A stretch of DNA of 64,000 nt, from positions 124,001 through 188,000 of the forward strand of contig JAXMBL010000008.1 of NCBI GenBank assembly GCA_046349915.1, given 5' to 3'. The stretch's first letter is position 1, and every line of letters begins with the position of its first letter. Both the position numbers and the translations under genes were made by a program. The DNA is from CAIXSC01 sp046349915. GTDB lineage: Bacteria > Planctomycetota > Planctomycetia > Pirellulales > Pirellulaceae. Positions 1-9,147 of this stretch are shown here, in pieces. The notes beneath the pieces were generated by a model. It was not told where the DNA came from. It saw nothing but the letters and a program-made list of their open reading frames with translations, and ran no database searches.

Positions 1-62
1 GATTCCGAAACACGCTCGCATCGCAATTCCCATCATTGAAACTCGTCGCTCGCCCGCACCGA

Positions 63-914
63 TCAGCCGCCCGCGGCGTCGGCTTTAGCCTTGGCCTCTT
101 GGGCCGCGGACAATGCGGGATTCGGGGTCGCGTCCCCCTGCTCCAATCCCATGACCCAACGGAAGCCGCCCAATAGCGAAGCACGATAGGTCGGGTTCTC
201 CCACACGGCCTCGTTATGTCCCAAACTCATATGCATCACTCGACCTTCGCCGTAATTCTTGACCCACAGAATCGGCACATGATACGGCTTCTTCAGCTTG
301 GTCTTCGCCATATTCAAGCTCATCAGCACTCGAACCTTTTCCGGCTGCCAATTCTTGAACTGATAGATTTCGTCCTTGATCGTGAATTCCTCGCCCCAGG
401 GCTTGCTGGCCGGATGCGTTGTATCGTGAACGGTGATGGTCACCGTGTCGCCCGCGTTCCAGGGATGGCCGTTGAACGTGCCGCCGATCATGTCCCAGTA
501 CGGTTGGTACTTGTGGAACGTGTCGGCCGCCGAATGAGCGCCAATGAAGCCGTGGCCCTTCTGGGGAAGCCACTCCTTGAAGAAGTACTCGAGATCCGCC
601 GGCTCAATCGGCAGCTCGCCTGTCGTGTAGAAGAAGACGATGTCGTAGTTCTGCAGATTGGCTTTCGTGAAGTCCTTCTTCACATCCTGAGTGCAATCGA
701 CGCGAAACAGATTGCTCGAAACGCCAATCTCCGTCACTGCTCGCTCCGCCGGCGCCAGCATGCCATCTTTGCGAGTCACCGAGCCATGCCGGAAACCGGC
801 GCTTTGAGTGACCATGAGGACGCGAGTCGGCTTGGCAGCCTCTTGCGCCGCGACTCCACTTGCCCAGCCGCACATCAACAGCAGCCACAGCCAACACAAT
901 TTCCCACTCTTCAT
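63..914 (-). CDS. ThuA-domain secreted protein
   Basis: The protein has 283 residues and a Sec signal peptide (about 1-23, cleaved near VAA-Q). The rest is a ThuA fold, a class I glutamine-amidotransferase-like family linked to sugar use. Visible blocks are RVLMVTQSAGFRHGS near residue 31, GFIGAHSAAD near 122, FNGHPW, and PILWVKNYGEGRVMHMSLGH towards the C-terminus. A GAGGAAG ribosome site sits about 8 nt before the ATG. It is the last gene of a minus-strand run with the cytochrome/WD40, DUF1549/1553 and DUF1501 genes, 128 nt after the WD40 gene. In planctomycetes ThuA proteins are often near such genes and presumed to act on periplasmic carbohydrate. The substrate cannot be told from sequence. 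Confidence 0.9.
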   Translation of the reverse strand: MKSGKLCWLWLLLMCGWASGVAAQEAAKPTRVLMVTQSAGFRHGSVTRKDGMLAPAERAVTEIGVSSNLFRVDCTQDVKKDFTKANLQNYDIVFFYTTGELPIEPADLEYFFKEWLPQKGHGFIGAHSAADTFHKYQPYWDMIGGTFNGHPWNAGDTVTITVHDTTHPASKPWGEEFTIKDEIYQFKNWQPEKVRVLMSLNMAKTKLKKPYHVPILWVKNYGEGRVMHMSLGHNEAVWENPTYRASLLGGFRWVMGLEQGDATPNPALSAAQEAKAKADAAGG

Positions 915-1042
915 GAATCGACTTCCTCAAGTTGAAGGGACGATAGATTTGCCGGCGCCATCCAACACCCACGATGCTTGTCCAACGACAAACTCGCAGC
1001 CTGGCCAGCATCTCTGGCGACGCAACACTCACGACTAAGATT

Positions 1043-3970
1043 CTACGGCGAGGCGACGCGAAGCCACAGTGGCCGAGAAACCTGATCTCCATCGACTTTC
1101 GCCACCGCGTGAAAACGCCTGTCCGTTCCCGGCACCCACGATTCACTCGAGAGAAAGAGAATGCGTTCGGATTGACCTTCTGGGAGGAGAACGCCGTTGA
1201 GTCCAATGTCGTCGACGATCACTCCGTGCGGCAAATTCTCGATCTCAAATTGCACTCGATCCGTGAAGCCATTGCGCTCGATTCGCAGGCGACACGTAGC
1301 GCGTCGCCCTGGAACGATTGTGACCAAAGGCGAACCATCCGGGCCGACGCCAACAGGGGCGGACGGATCGAGTTCCAGGTGGACGACGACCTTCGGTCGC
1401 GGCGCCGACTTCAACGTCCCGAAGTCGTTGACCTCTCGAGTCACTCGCTGGCCAGCGATTTCCGCCGAGGCGGTAACCTTGATTCCCGTGACGCCTCCCT
1501 CAGCCAACGGAGGCGCGTCGGGATCGGAATAGATGACTCCGCGAGCTTCATACAAACCGGCTTGAATCACCAAGGGGGTCGAGGCCCGATACCCTGGCGG
1601 CAAACCCGAGACGTCGACCTCGATCGGACCCATGAACTGATCGATCCGCTCGGCCTTGACCAAAAACGCCTTGCCGCTCCCCGCCGCAATCGTGGGATTG
1701 ACGCCAGTCAATGAAACTTGGAACGAAGGCTCGGGACGACGTACGACTAACTGATAGCTGTACTTCTCACCGCCAAATCCTCGTACATCCGCAACTCGGA
1801 TTAAGTACTCGCCATCCGCGGGGGCGACAAAAGTCAATCGCGAATCCTTCCCCAACTTGCGTTGGCTCTCGTCATCGTTCTCGTACGGCAACGTAAAGAC
1901 TGGCAGCCCATTGTTGGGTAGTTGAGCGTCCAGCGGATAGGGAACGACGACATAGGCGGGCGCTCCCAAAGCGTGCGTGCGCGACGTCGTGTCGAAGAAC
2001 GCGAAACGGCTCCCCGACTCAGGATAGAACTGTGAATCGGCATCGGGGCCGCGTCGCTGCTGGAAGTGCTTGATCACCTCGCCATTCAAATAAACATACT
2101 CGTTTAACAACATCTCTTCCCAGTTCTTCAGGCGAACTCCACGTTGGGAAGAATCCATGCTACGAAACTCGATTTCCGAGTCCCGTACGGCACGCAACAG
2201 AAGACGCGGGACAAGTTTGCCCGCGGCATCGAGAATCTGAATCTTGGAATCGAGCGGCGAACCTGTCTGCGCCGCCCGAGTCTCCACGATCCAATGTTCC
2301 CCCTGTTTAGCGCTAAAGCGATACAGGTCGACATCCTCGGGCGGGGATAACGAGTTGGCGGTGGACGACGTATCTGCCCCGTTGTTCGCCATCTTTGAAA
2401 TGGCTTGAATGCGGCCTTCAGCGATTCCTGGGACGACCAACGGAGTGGCTTGTGAAGGCCCATCGTTCGGCTCGGCCTCGGTGACTTTTGGCAAGGCGTC
2501 GAGTTTTGGTTGCGGACCGTAACTCACCGTGGGTGGAGTTTCCGCCAATGGGGTCCATTGCCGTTCGTCGACAGCCGGGCCCGCCGGATAATCCAACGCC
2601 TGAACCACGCCATCAATACGAGCAACATAGGCCCGCGGGCTGGTGGGATGGAGGGCGAGTCCCACCGGCCAATCGGCCTGACTCGGTAGAGTGCCGCGCA
2701 ATGTCATGGTATCGACGTTCCAGACCTTTACCAAGCGATCCTCGGAGGTCGAAACAAGCGTCCGCCCGTCGGCGCTAAACGCGAGTCGCAAGATGGGTAG
2801 CTCGTGCGCGAACTGCGAGAACCGCAGGGGATTCGTTCCTTCGCGAGCTTCCTCACTCACTCGCCACAGCCGAATCCGATTGTCCACGCCGCCCGCCGCC
2901 ACGTGTCGACCATCTGGCGAGAACGCTAGTGTATAAAGCTCTTGAAGCGGTTCCTTCAGCGTGTCGAGTCGTGCGCCGGTGGCGACGTCCCAGAGCTTAA
3001 CCGTGCGATCACCGCTGGCGCTGGCTAACACCTTGCCGTCGGGACGAAAGGCAACTTCGAACACCGGTCCGTTGTGACCTTCCAGGGTCTTGAGTTCACG
3101 ACCGTCGCTCAATCGCCAGAGTTTGATCTTCTGGTCGTAGCCGCCGGTGGCCAGCATCTGACCATCGGGACTGAACGCTACCGACAGCAGACTGTCGCGA
3201 TGCCCGCGCAGAGTCTGTTGCAATTTCCGATCCACCACTTTCCAGAGTCGAACTTCGCCGTAGAGATTGGGTTCGCCCGCCGCCGCGGCCAACCACTGAC
3301 CGTCTCGGGAAAACGCCACCGAATTCACGCTGCCGCGATGGCCCGTCAGTTTGCCGATGACATTCAGGTCGCTCGTGCTCCGCAACTCCACGACGCCATG
3401 GCGAGCGATGGAGACGATTTGTCCATCGGGCGACACGGCGACGGCATGCGCCGCGTCCCTCAGCGGTACTCGCAGAGCAATCTGAGGGACCGGAAAGTCG
3501 GCCGGATCAGCGGCTTGCCCCGTTGGTCCGGGAGCGCCCGCGGAGATCCAGTCGACCAACGTCTTCAGCTCGACCGCCGTCGGCGGCTCGCTCCCTTTCG
3601 GCGGCATGCGCGGTTCTGCTTTTCCCGAAATCAAACGAACCAGGCGGCTCTGTTCGCCATTGCCAGCCGTCAACACGGCGCCGTGGTCGCCGCCTTTGAG
3701 TAACGTCTCGTACGACGAAACCGACCATCCTCCCTCGCGATCATCGTCGTTATGGCACGCCGCACAGTACTTGCGCAGAATTGGCTCGACCTGCTTGCGG
3801 TAATCAATGCGGTCTGGGGCTTGAGCAAAGCCTGGGGCTTGCGCCAACAGCGTGAGCGGCAAGGCGAGGAACAGGCACGCGACTCGCCACGCTATCGCCT
3901 GGAATGTGAGGAGCGGCTGGGTAGTGCGATTGTCTTCCACAAGGACATCTCGTGAGTCGGTAGGCGTCAT
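1043..3970 (-). CDS. Planctomycete-type cytochrome c domain plus WD40 propeller protein
   Basis: The 975-residue protein has an N-terminal hydrophobic segment (about 28-50). A planctomycete-type cytochrome domain follows with haem motif CAACH at 69-73 and a downstream MPP motif (EPRMPPKG). Then come about seven WD40 blades (roughly 175-470; repeated LAFSPDGRHVA / IRLWRV patterns). The C-terminal part (roughly 500-975) contains beta-rich segments resembling bacterial pre-peptidase and Ig-like domains. It is probably exported, with the propeller as a binding platform beside a haem. It starts 9 nt after the stop of the upstream DUF1549/1553 gene, so the two are probably co-transcribed. No clear ribosome site is seen, so the start is moderately certain. 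The electron partner and substrate are unknown. Confidence 0.88.
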   Translation of the reverse strand: MTPTDSRDVLVEDNRTTQPLLTFQAIAWRVACLFLALPLTLLAQAPGFAQAPDRIDYRKQVEPILRKYCAACHNDDDREGGWSVSSYETLLKGGDHGAVLTAGNGEQSRLVRLISGKAEPRMPPKGSEPPTAVELKTLVDWISAGAPGPTGQAADPADFPVPQIALRVPLRDAAHAVAVSPDGQIVSIARHGVVELRSTSDLNVIGKLTGHRGSVNSVAFSRDGQWLAAAAGEPNLYGEVRLWKVVDRKLQQTLRGHRDSLLSVAFSPDGQMLATGGYDQKIKLWRLSDGRELKTLEGHNGPVFEVAFRPDGKVLASASGDRTVKLWDVATGARLDTLKEPLQELYTLAFSPDGRHVAAGGVDNRIRLWRVSEEAREGTNPLRFSQFAHELPILRLAFSADGRTLVSTSEDRLVKVWNVDTMTLRGTLPSQADWPVGLALHPTSPRAYVARIDGVVQALDYPAGPAVDERQWTPLAETPPTVSYGPQPKLDALPKVTEAEPNDGPSQATPLVVPGIAEGRIQAISKMANNGADTSSTANSLSPPEDVDLYRFSAKQGEHWIVETRAAQTGSPLDSKIQILDAAGKLVPRLLLRAVRDSEIEFRSMDSSQRGVRLKNWEEMLLNEYVYLNGEVIKHFQQRRGPDADSQFYPESGSRFAFFDTTSRTHALGAPAYVVVPYPLDAQLPNNGLPVFTLPYENDDESQRKLGKDSRLTFVAPADGEYLIRVADVRGFGGEKYSYQLVVRRPEPSFQVSLTGVNPTIAAGSGKAFLVKAERIDQFMGPIEVDVSGLPPGYRASTPLVIQAGLYEARGVIYSDPDAPPLAEGGVTGIKVTASAEIAGQRVTREVNDFGTLKSAPRPKVVVHLELDPSAPVGVGPDGSPLVTIVPGRRATCRLRIERNGFTDRVQFEIENLPHGVIVDDIGLNGVLLPEGQSERILFLSSESWVPGTDRRFHAVAKVDGDQVSRPLWLRVASP

Positions 3971-3979
3971 CGTCGTCCA

Positions 3980-6451
3980 TTAGTGATTGAACAAGAACTC
4001 GCGGCTCGTCAACACGCTCCAAACCAGATCTTCCAACGCCGCTCGGCGGTCGTCAGGCGCGGCCCCGCGCAAGATCGATTCCACTTGGGACAACTCGCGT
4101 GGCGTGGGATGTCTTGAGAGTGCCAGCAAATACAGCTCATCCGTGAGCTCCGCATCCGAACGGCCCGAGGACAGCCATTGTTCCACGCGATTACCGGCCG
4201 CTCGTAGCTTGCCGTTCAGAGTTTCGCCGTTGGCCAAATGCAGCACCTGCGTCATGCTTGGTTCATCGCTTCGCTCGCATTCACAAGTGATGATGCGCTC
4301 GGGACGGCCGAAGGTGCGCAAAAAGTACGAATCCACGCTAGCGTCGGGCAATTGCAGCGCTCGTGTCCCCTTGGGATAGGGCTTATTGTCGGGCTTCTTG
4401 AATTCGGAGGGCATGCCGGTCACCTGAGACATGGCGTCCAAGAGGACCTCTGCCTTCAGTCGCCGCGGATAGGAGCGCGAATAAAATCGCTCGTCGGCTG
4501 CGTTTTCCGACAGGGGCCGACTGCTGCGCTGATAGGTCGCCGACTTGAGCACCAGACGCTTCAACTGCTTCAAGTCGTACTTCTGTTCCACCAAAAAAGC
4601 CGCGGTCGCCGACAGCAACTCGTCGTTGCTCGCCGGGTTCGTCAGCCGCATGTCGTCGACCTTTTCGACTAAGCCAACTCCCAAAAAGTGAGCCCAAATA
4701 CGATTCGCGATGGTGCGAGTGAAGTAAGGGTTCTGCGGCGACGTCAGCCACCGTGCGAGATAGATCCGGCGATCGGCCGTGTCCAGAAAGTCGACCGGCG
4801 GTGCATCGAGCGGCCGCGGGGGCTGAGGTTTTCCCTTGCCCGGCTGAATCAACTCGCCCTGTGCATCGGAAAACACCACCCGCAACCCATCGCCGTTGCG
4901 AAAGTCGCCGCCCCAACCCTTGCTTCGGACTCGCGAGAAGAGATTGGCCATGCCGTAGTACTGGTCATTGGTCCATTTCTCGAGCGGATGATTGTGACAC
5001 TTGGCGCAATTCAGGGAGAGTCCCAAGAAGGCCTGCGCCGTGGTCTCCGACATATCTTCCGGATCTTGATGCAGCGCGAAGAAATTGGTCGCGCCATTCT
5101 CGTGCGTACTGCCCGACGCGGTCAGCAACTCCCGCACGAATTCATCCCACGGCTGATTCGCAGCCACTCGCTCTCGAATCCACTGCGAATACGTTTCGAC
5201 CGCCTTGGGGCGCAATCGATCGCCGCTCACCAGCAGCAAGTCGGACCATTTGTAGGTCCAGTAATCGACATACTCGGGGCGAGCCAGCAGTTGATCAATC
5301 AGCCGATCTCGCTTCTCGGGCGATTCGTCTTGTAGGAACTCGCGAGCCTCGTCGGCCGTGGGAAGGACGCCGATCGTATCCAAGAAGACTCGACGCAAGA
5401 ATGTGGCGTCGTCCGCGAGTGGAGACGGAGGGATGTTGAGGCTTTCCAGCTTCGCGACGACCAAGTCGTCGATGAAGTTGCAACGTTCGGCTTTTGCAAA
5501 CACTTCGGCGGGCGTGGCATGCGAATACGGAACGCTCAGGTAAGACATGGTGTTGGCGTTCAGATACCAAACCAAGATCGCTCCCTCGCCCGCGCCGGTC
5601 ACCGTGACCTCGCCCCGTTCGCCCACAGTAGCCACCGAACTATGGACCGAGGTGTACTTCGCCCAACGCGTTACATCCTCGATCTGGCCGTTGGAGAAAT
5701 GGGCGAGCACCACCAATTGTTGCTGACCGCCCACCACTTGTCGCGAATGAGAAGGGAAGACTTCGAGGCGTTCGATTTGTGGATCATCAGCCCGTGGCGG
5801 CGGCGTACCCTGGGCGATCCACTCGGCCAGCACCCGGTACTCGAGCGACCCTGGTTCAAAACGCACGCCTCCCTTGTGAGGAATCACGCCCGTCGCTTTG
5901 GTCAGCAGCAAGCTGCGACCCGGGTCGCTGGGCACGATGCGACGCCCGTTGGCTTGGCGCGTGAGGTACGAGTAATCCGAGTCGGGGTCGTAACCGAACA
6001 GGTTCAAGCGAAAACCATTCTTGCCCGCTCGAGCTCCGTGACATGCGCCGCCATTGCACCCCGATTTCGACAGCACCGACTCGACGTGATTGCGAAAGCT
6101 CCAAGCAAATGGCATCGTCTGACCCGAAACCTTCACGTCGACCGTTGCGGTTCCCACGGGCGTTCGCACCGTCAGGCGAGCCGAACCGTCCGCGACTGGG
6201 ATCGCGACTCCCTCCTCCACGCGAACGATCTCGGGATTGCTTGAAGTCCAAACAACCTCCTTTCGCGCCTCGGTCAATAATCGCTCTCCTTCGCGCTGTT
6301 GCACGATCAGTCGTTGCCGAGCTTCCGTGGTGGAAAGCTGAACAGTGGGAGGCAACACAACGACATCGCCGCTCGCCGGCAAAGCGACGCCAAGCAAGGT
6401 AAGTGCGGCGAGACCGAAGCGAGCGAGCGATGAAAGCGGGGCAATTCGCAT
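3980..6451 (-). CDS. DUF1549/DUF1553 protein with Ig-like (BIG2) domains and a CX4CH haem-like motif
   Basis: The 823-residue protein has a signal peptide (about 1-28). A BIG2-like Ig domain lies at about 35-108 (WTSSNPEIVRV), followed by a segment with CNGGACH at 132-138. That spacing is CX4CH rather than the CXXCH of its neighbours. A second BIG2-like segment is at about 228-310. DUF1549 follows, with a canonical CAKCHNHP motif at about 481-485, then DUF1553 to the end (RPERIITCECERSDEPS, then ..LTSREFLFNH). The family is abundant in planctomycetes and its activity is undefined; haem attachment is inferred from the motifs. It sits between the DUF1501 gene (86 nt upstream) and the cytochrome/WD40 gene (9 nt downstream). 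Confidence 0.9.
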   Translation of the reverse strand: MRIAPLSSLARFGLAALTLLGVALPASGDVVVLPPTVQLSTTEARQRLIVQQREGERLLTEARKEVVWTSSNPEIVRVEEGVAIPVADGSARLTVRTPVGTATVDVKVSGQTMPFAWSFRNHVESVLSKSGCNGGACHGARAGKNGFRLNLFGYDPDSDYSYLTRQANGRRIVPSDPGRSLLLTKATGVIPHKGGVRFEPGSLEYRVLAEWIAQGTPPPRADDPQIERLEVFPSHSRQVVGGQQQLVVLAHFSNGQIEDVTRWAKYTSVHSSVATVGERGEVTVTGAGEGAILVWYLNANTMSYLSVPYSHATPAEVFAKAERCNFIDDLVVAKLESLNIPPSPLADDATFLRRVFLDTIGVLPTADEAREFLQDESPEKRDRLIDQLLARPEYVDYWTYKWSDLLLVSGDRLRPKAVETYSQWIRERVAANQPWDEFVRELLTASGSTHENGATNFFALHQDPEDMSETTAQAFLGLSLNCAKCHNHPLEKWTNDQYYGMANLFSRVRSKGWGGDFRNGDGLRVVFSDAQGELIQPGKGKPQPPRPLDAPPVDFLDTADRRIYLARWLTSPQNPYFTRTIANRIWAHFLGVGLVEKVDDMRLTNPASNDELLSATAAFLVEQKYDLKQLKRLVLKSATYQRSSRPLSENAADERFYSRSYPRRLKAEVLLDAMSQVTGMPSEFKKPDNKPYPKGTRALQLPDASVDSYFLRTFGRPERIITCECERSDEPSMTQVLHLANGETLNGKLRAAGNRVEQWLSSGRSDAELTDELYLLALSRHPTPRELSQVESILRGAAPDDRRAALEDLVWSVLTSREFLFNH

Positions 6452-6537
6452 GTGCAGGGACGCCTATGCAGGTCGGGAAGGCTGACGTTGCTGGTCGCTG
6501 CGTTTCGCGGCGACGGGAGCCTTTTCGGAGGTTGAGG

Positions 6538-7914
6538 CTAGAACAGCTCTTTAATTTCGTGCTTGCCGAAGTCGACCACGGGAAAGGGACGGCCGGCGGG
6601 ACCTGGCAGCACGGTATCGAGATCGATACCCAGGCTACGGTAGATCGTCGCCACCACTTCGCCCGGATCGACGGGGCGTTCGGCGGGGTAACCGCCAATG
6701 GGATCGCTGCGCCCCACGATGCGTCCGCCCTGCACGCCGCCGCCCGCGAAATACATCGTCCAGCATTGCGGCCAATGATCGCGTCCCCCCGCGGGATTCA
6801 CTCGCGGCGTGCGACCAAATTCCGCCAGATTGCAGACCATTGTCTTGTCCAGCATGCCGCGCTCGGAGAGGTCCTCGATCAACGCCCCGTACGCTTGGTC
6901 ATACATCGGAGCGACGATGTTCTTCATGCCCTCAATCGAGGTGAATGGTTTCGAACCGTGAATGTCCCAAGTGATCTCGTCGAACACCGTGATGAAGGTG
7001 TTGATCGTGACAAACCGGACGCCCGCCTCGATTAAGCGTCGCGCCAGCAAGCAGCATTGACCAAAACGGTTCTGGCCGTATTTCTCGCGAACGGCCATCG
7101 GTTCCTTGGAAAGATTGAAGGCATCACGAGCTTGAGGGCTGGTCAGCAAGCGATAGGCGGCTTCGAAGTTACTGTCGAGCAACTTGGCGCTTTGGCTCGC
7201 CTCGAAGTTCTGTACCGTCTCGTCGACAACCGCCTTCAGTCGCCGACGTCGTTCCAAACGGGCTTCGCCAATTTGTTCGGGCGGCAACAAGTCGGGGACC
7301 TTGAAGTTGGGCTTCGAGGGGTCGGCCATCAAAGCAAACGGATCGTACGCTTTCCCCAAAAATCCCGCGTCCTGCCCGTGCGGCAGGTTGCCGCCCGTCC
7401 GACCCATCGGCTCGGGCAGAATCACATGCGGCGGCAAGTCGGTCTTGCGACCGCGCAAGTAAGAAAGGACGCAACCCGCATGAGGCGAATTAATGCCGCC
7501 GGTAAACAGCCGTCCGGTCTGCATCATCTGATGACCCGTGTCGTGCACGGCGGCCGCCGAGTGGTAGCAGCTGCGGACCAGCGAGAACTTGTCGGCAAGC
7601 TGGGCGTGTCGCGGCAGGATCTCGGTCAATTGAATGTCGGGCGAACGCGTGCTGATGGGCTGAAAGGGCCCACGAATTTCGGCGGCAGCCTCAGGTTTCG
7701 GATCGAACGTATCCATCTGGCTCGGAGCACCCAGATTGAAAATCAGGATGCACGCGCGGTCGTTGTCGACATCCTGGGGCGCGGCGGCGGCCTGCGCCGC
7801 CAGCAGTTGCGGGAGCGAGAGACCAATCGCGCCGAGCGTGCCGACTTCCAGGAAGTCGCGGCGAGTGATCCCGTCGCAAGTGTGGGCCGATCCATGGTCG
7901 GTCACTTTCAGCAT
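6538..7914 (-). CDS. DUF1501 protein, Tat-type signal
   Basis: The protein is 458 residues from the ATG at 7914. I chose this start over longer in-frame ones because it puts the twin-arginine motif TRRDFLEVG near residue 18, before a hydrophobic stretch, and a GGAAAT site lies about 8 nt upstream. DUF1501 belongs to the alkaline-phosphatase/sulfatase-like superfamily. Visible motifs are APSQMDTFDPKP near the N-terminus, CCLLARRLIEAGVRFV in the middle, and EFGRTP followed by GGRDHWP, likely part of the metal site. Here the DUF1501 gene comes first in its operon, the reverse of the order in the four other pairs in this window. The substrate is unknown. Confidence 0.9.
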   Translation of the reverse strand: MLKVTDHGSAHTCDGITRRDFLEVGTLGAIGLSLPQLLAAQAAAAPQDVDNDRACILIFNLGAPSQMDTFDPKPEAAAEIRGPFQPISTRSPDIQLTEILPRHAQLADKFSLVRSCYHSAAAVHDTGHQMMQTGRLFTGGINSPHAGCVLSYLRGRKTDLPPHVILPEPMGRTGGNLPHGQDAGFLGKAYDPFALMADPSKPNFKVPDLLPPEQIGEARLERRRRLKAVVDETVQNFEASQSAKLLDSNFEAAYRLLTSPQARDAFNLSKEPMAVREKYGQNRFGQCCLLARRLIEAGVRFVTINTFITVFDEITWDIHGSKPFTSIEGMKNIVAPMYDQAYGALIEDLSERGMLDKTMVCNLAEFGRTPRVNPAGGRDHWPQCWTMYFAGGGVQGGRIVGRSDPIGGYPAERPVDPGEVVATIYRSLGIDLDTVLPGPAGRPFPVVDFGKHEIKELF

Positions 7915-8305
7915 GGCGATTTCCAAGTTTTTAAGACGAAGGAAGTGTGGGGCAGCCGGGGCTTCCGAATCAACGCCCTCAAGCGGCTCGAAACTACCAC
8001 ACACGGCCTGCAACGTCAACGAAGTTCGATACTTACGCCGCAACCGCGAGTGCGTTTTGGGAGTAGGAACCGAGATGCCTTGACGCTCGTTGTCGTATGC
8101 CTCGCACCCCGACTCGCCGAATCGCTGGAGACTGCTAGAATTCGTGATGATTGCTTCGTCGAAGTGGATGAGGAGAAGATAAACAGCCCGGATCGAAGGA
8201 CTAGAAGTCCGTCGGACATGACCCGAATCGACGGACTGGAAGTCCGTCGTACAAGAGAGCCGCCGTTTCCCTAAGAGTCATTACCCAGCACAGAGGACGA
8301 TCAAT
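7915..8305. other. Intergenic region with promoters for divergent genes and two hairpin repeats
   Basis: This 391-bp gap separates the minus-strand DUF1501 operon from the plus-strand Nfu gene, so both promoters should lie here. I cannot name convincing -35/-10 boxes. It contains two copies of the CGACGGACT hairpin repeat near 8191-8249. The Nfu ribosome site (AGAGGA) is about 8 nt before 8306. No coding sequence is supported. Confidence 0.5.
8191..8249. repeat. Hairpin repeat family B, two copies
   Basis: The second copy (8229-8249) is a perfect 9-bp stem, CGACGGACT-GGA-AGTCCGTCG. The first (about 8191-8214) has the same right arm and a degenerate left arm. Related copies lie at 8978, 9123, 15250, 26133 and, degraded, 43788. 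All are intergenic. Confidence 0.85.
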
Positions 8306-8929
8306 ATGTCGGATACGCAAATTCAAATCCGTGGCGAACCTTTCTCGAATGTGAAGTGCAAGTTCATTGTCGACCGACCTGTCTACGATGGTCGGTCGCA
8401 TTACTTCGCCAACGCCCAGCAAGCCGACGGGTCGCCATTGGCCACGGCATTGTTTGCCATCGAAGGCGTCTCGAATGTGCTGATCTCGCACAACGAGATC
8501 ACCGTCGGGAAGGCCACCATGATCGAATGGCCTGTGATTGGCAAGCAGGTTGGCGGGGCCATCCGAGCTCATCTTGAGTCAGGGGCGCCCGCGGTGGGAG
8601 ATTCATTGCGAGCCGCCTTGCCGCCGGAAACGGAGATTCGAGCGAAAGTCGAACGCGTGTTGGCCGAAGAGGTCAATCCGTGGGTGGGACAGCACGGCGG
8701 CGTCGTGCGGTTGGTGGACGTCCGAGAGAACACGGTCTTCTTGCAGATGGGCGGCGGCTGCCAAGGTTGCGGGTCGGCCACGGCCACCTTGCGACTAGGC
8801 GTCGAGACAGCCATCCGAGCCTCGGTTCCCGCCGTGGGCGACATCCGCGACGTCACCGATCACGCGGCCGGTCGCAATCCGTACTACGCCCCGCAAGCCG
8901 GTCAGGCTCAACCGCAACCGCAGGCGTAG
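8306..8929 (+). CDS. Nfu/NifU-family Fe-S cluster scaffold
   Basis: The 207-residue cytoplasmic protein has two domains. The N-terminal Nfu domain (about 8-95) includes LATALFAIEGVSNVLISHNEITV. The C-terminal NifU domain (about 110-190) includes VNPWVGQHGGVVRLVDV and the cluster-binding CXXC in GGGCQGCGSA. This architecture matches Nfu proteins that carry or deliver Fe-S clusters to apoproteins. A Gln/Pro-rich tail ends the chain. An AGAGGA site about 8 nt upstream supports the ATG. It is monocistronic here with no other isc or suf gene nearby; hairpin repeats lie on both sides. Confidence 0.93.
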   Translation: MSDTQIQIRGEPFSNVKCKFIVDRPVYDGRSHYFANAQQADGSPLATALFAIEGVSNVLISHNEITVGKATMIEWPVIGKQVGGAIRAHLESGAPAVGDSLRAALPPETEIRAKVERVLAEEVNPWVGQHGGVVRLVDVRENTVFLQMGGGCQGCGSATATLRLGVETAIRASVPAVGDIRDVTDHAAGRNPYYAPQAGQAQPQPQA

Positions 8930-9147
8930 CGAATCGTCGCGCTGTACAACGGCCTTGAAATCCGTCGCTCCTTCGTACGACGGACTTCCAGTACGTCGAT
9001 TTGGTCCGTCGAGCGGCGATTGCCGAGCGGTTTACCGGCACGCCACGCAACTTGGCTGACGGCGATAGGCGCTCGCAGGCCACGCGGCTTACCGCTCACG
9101 AAGTGAGCGGGCTACCACCGTACGACGGACTTCTAGTCCGTCGAGCG
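8930..9147. repeat. Intergenic cluster of three palindromes
   Basis: Two family B hairpins (8978-8998, one mismatch; 9123-9143, perfect) flank a separate perfect hairpin at 9092-9110: CCGCTCAC-GAA-GTGAGCGG. None has a following T-tract, so they do not look like classic intrinsic terminators. The stretch lies between the ends of the convergent Nfu gene and hipA remnant. No gene is seen. Confidence 0.75.

Noticed and set aside
8978..9143. Family B hairpins as intrinsic terminators.
   Set aside because: No T-tract follows on either strand in any copy; REP-like repeat is the better description.
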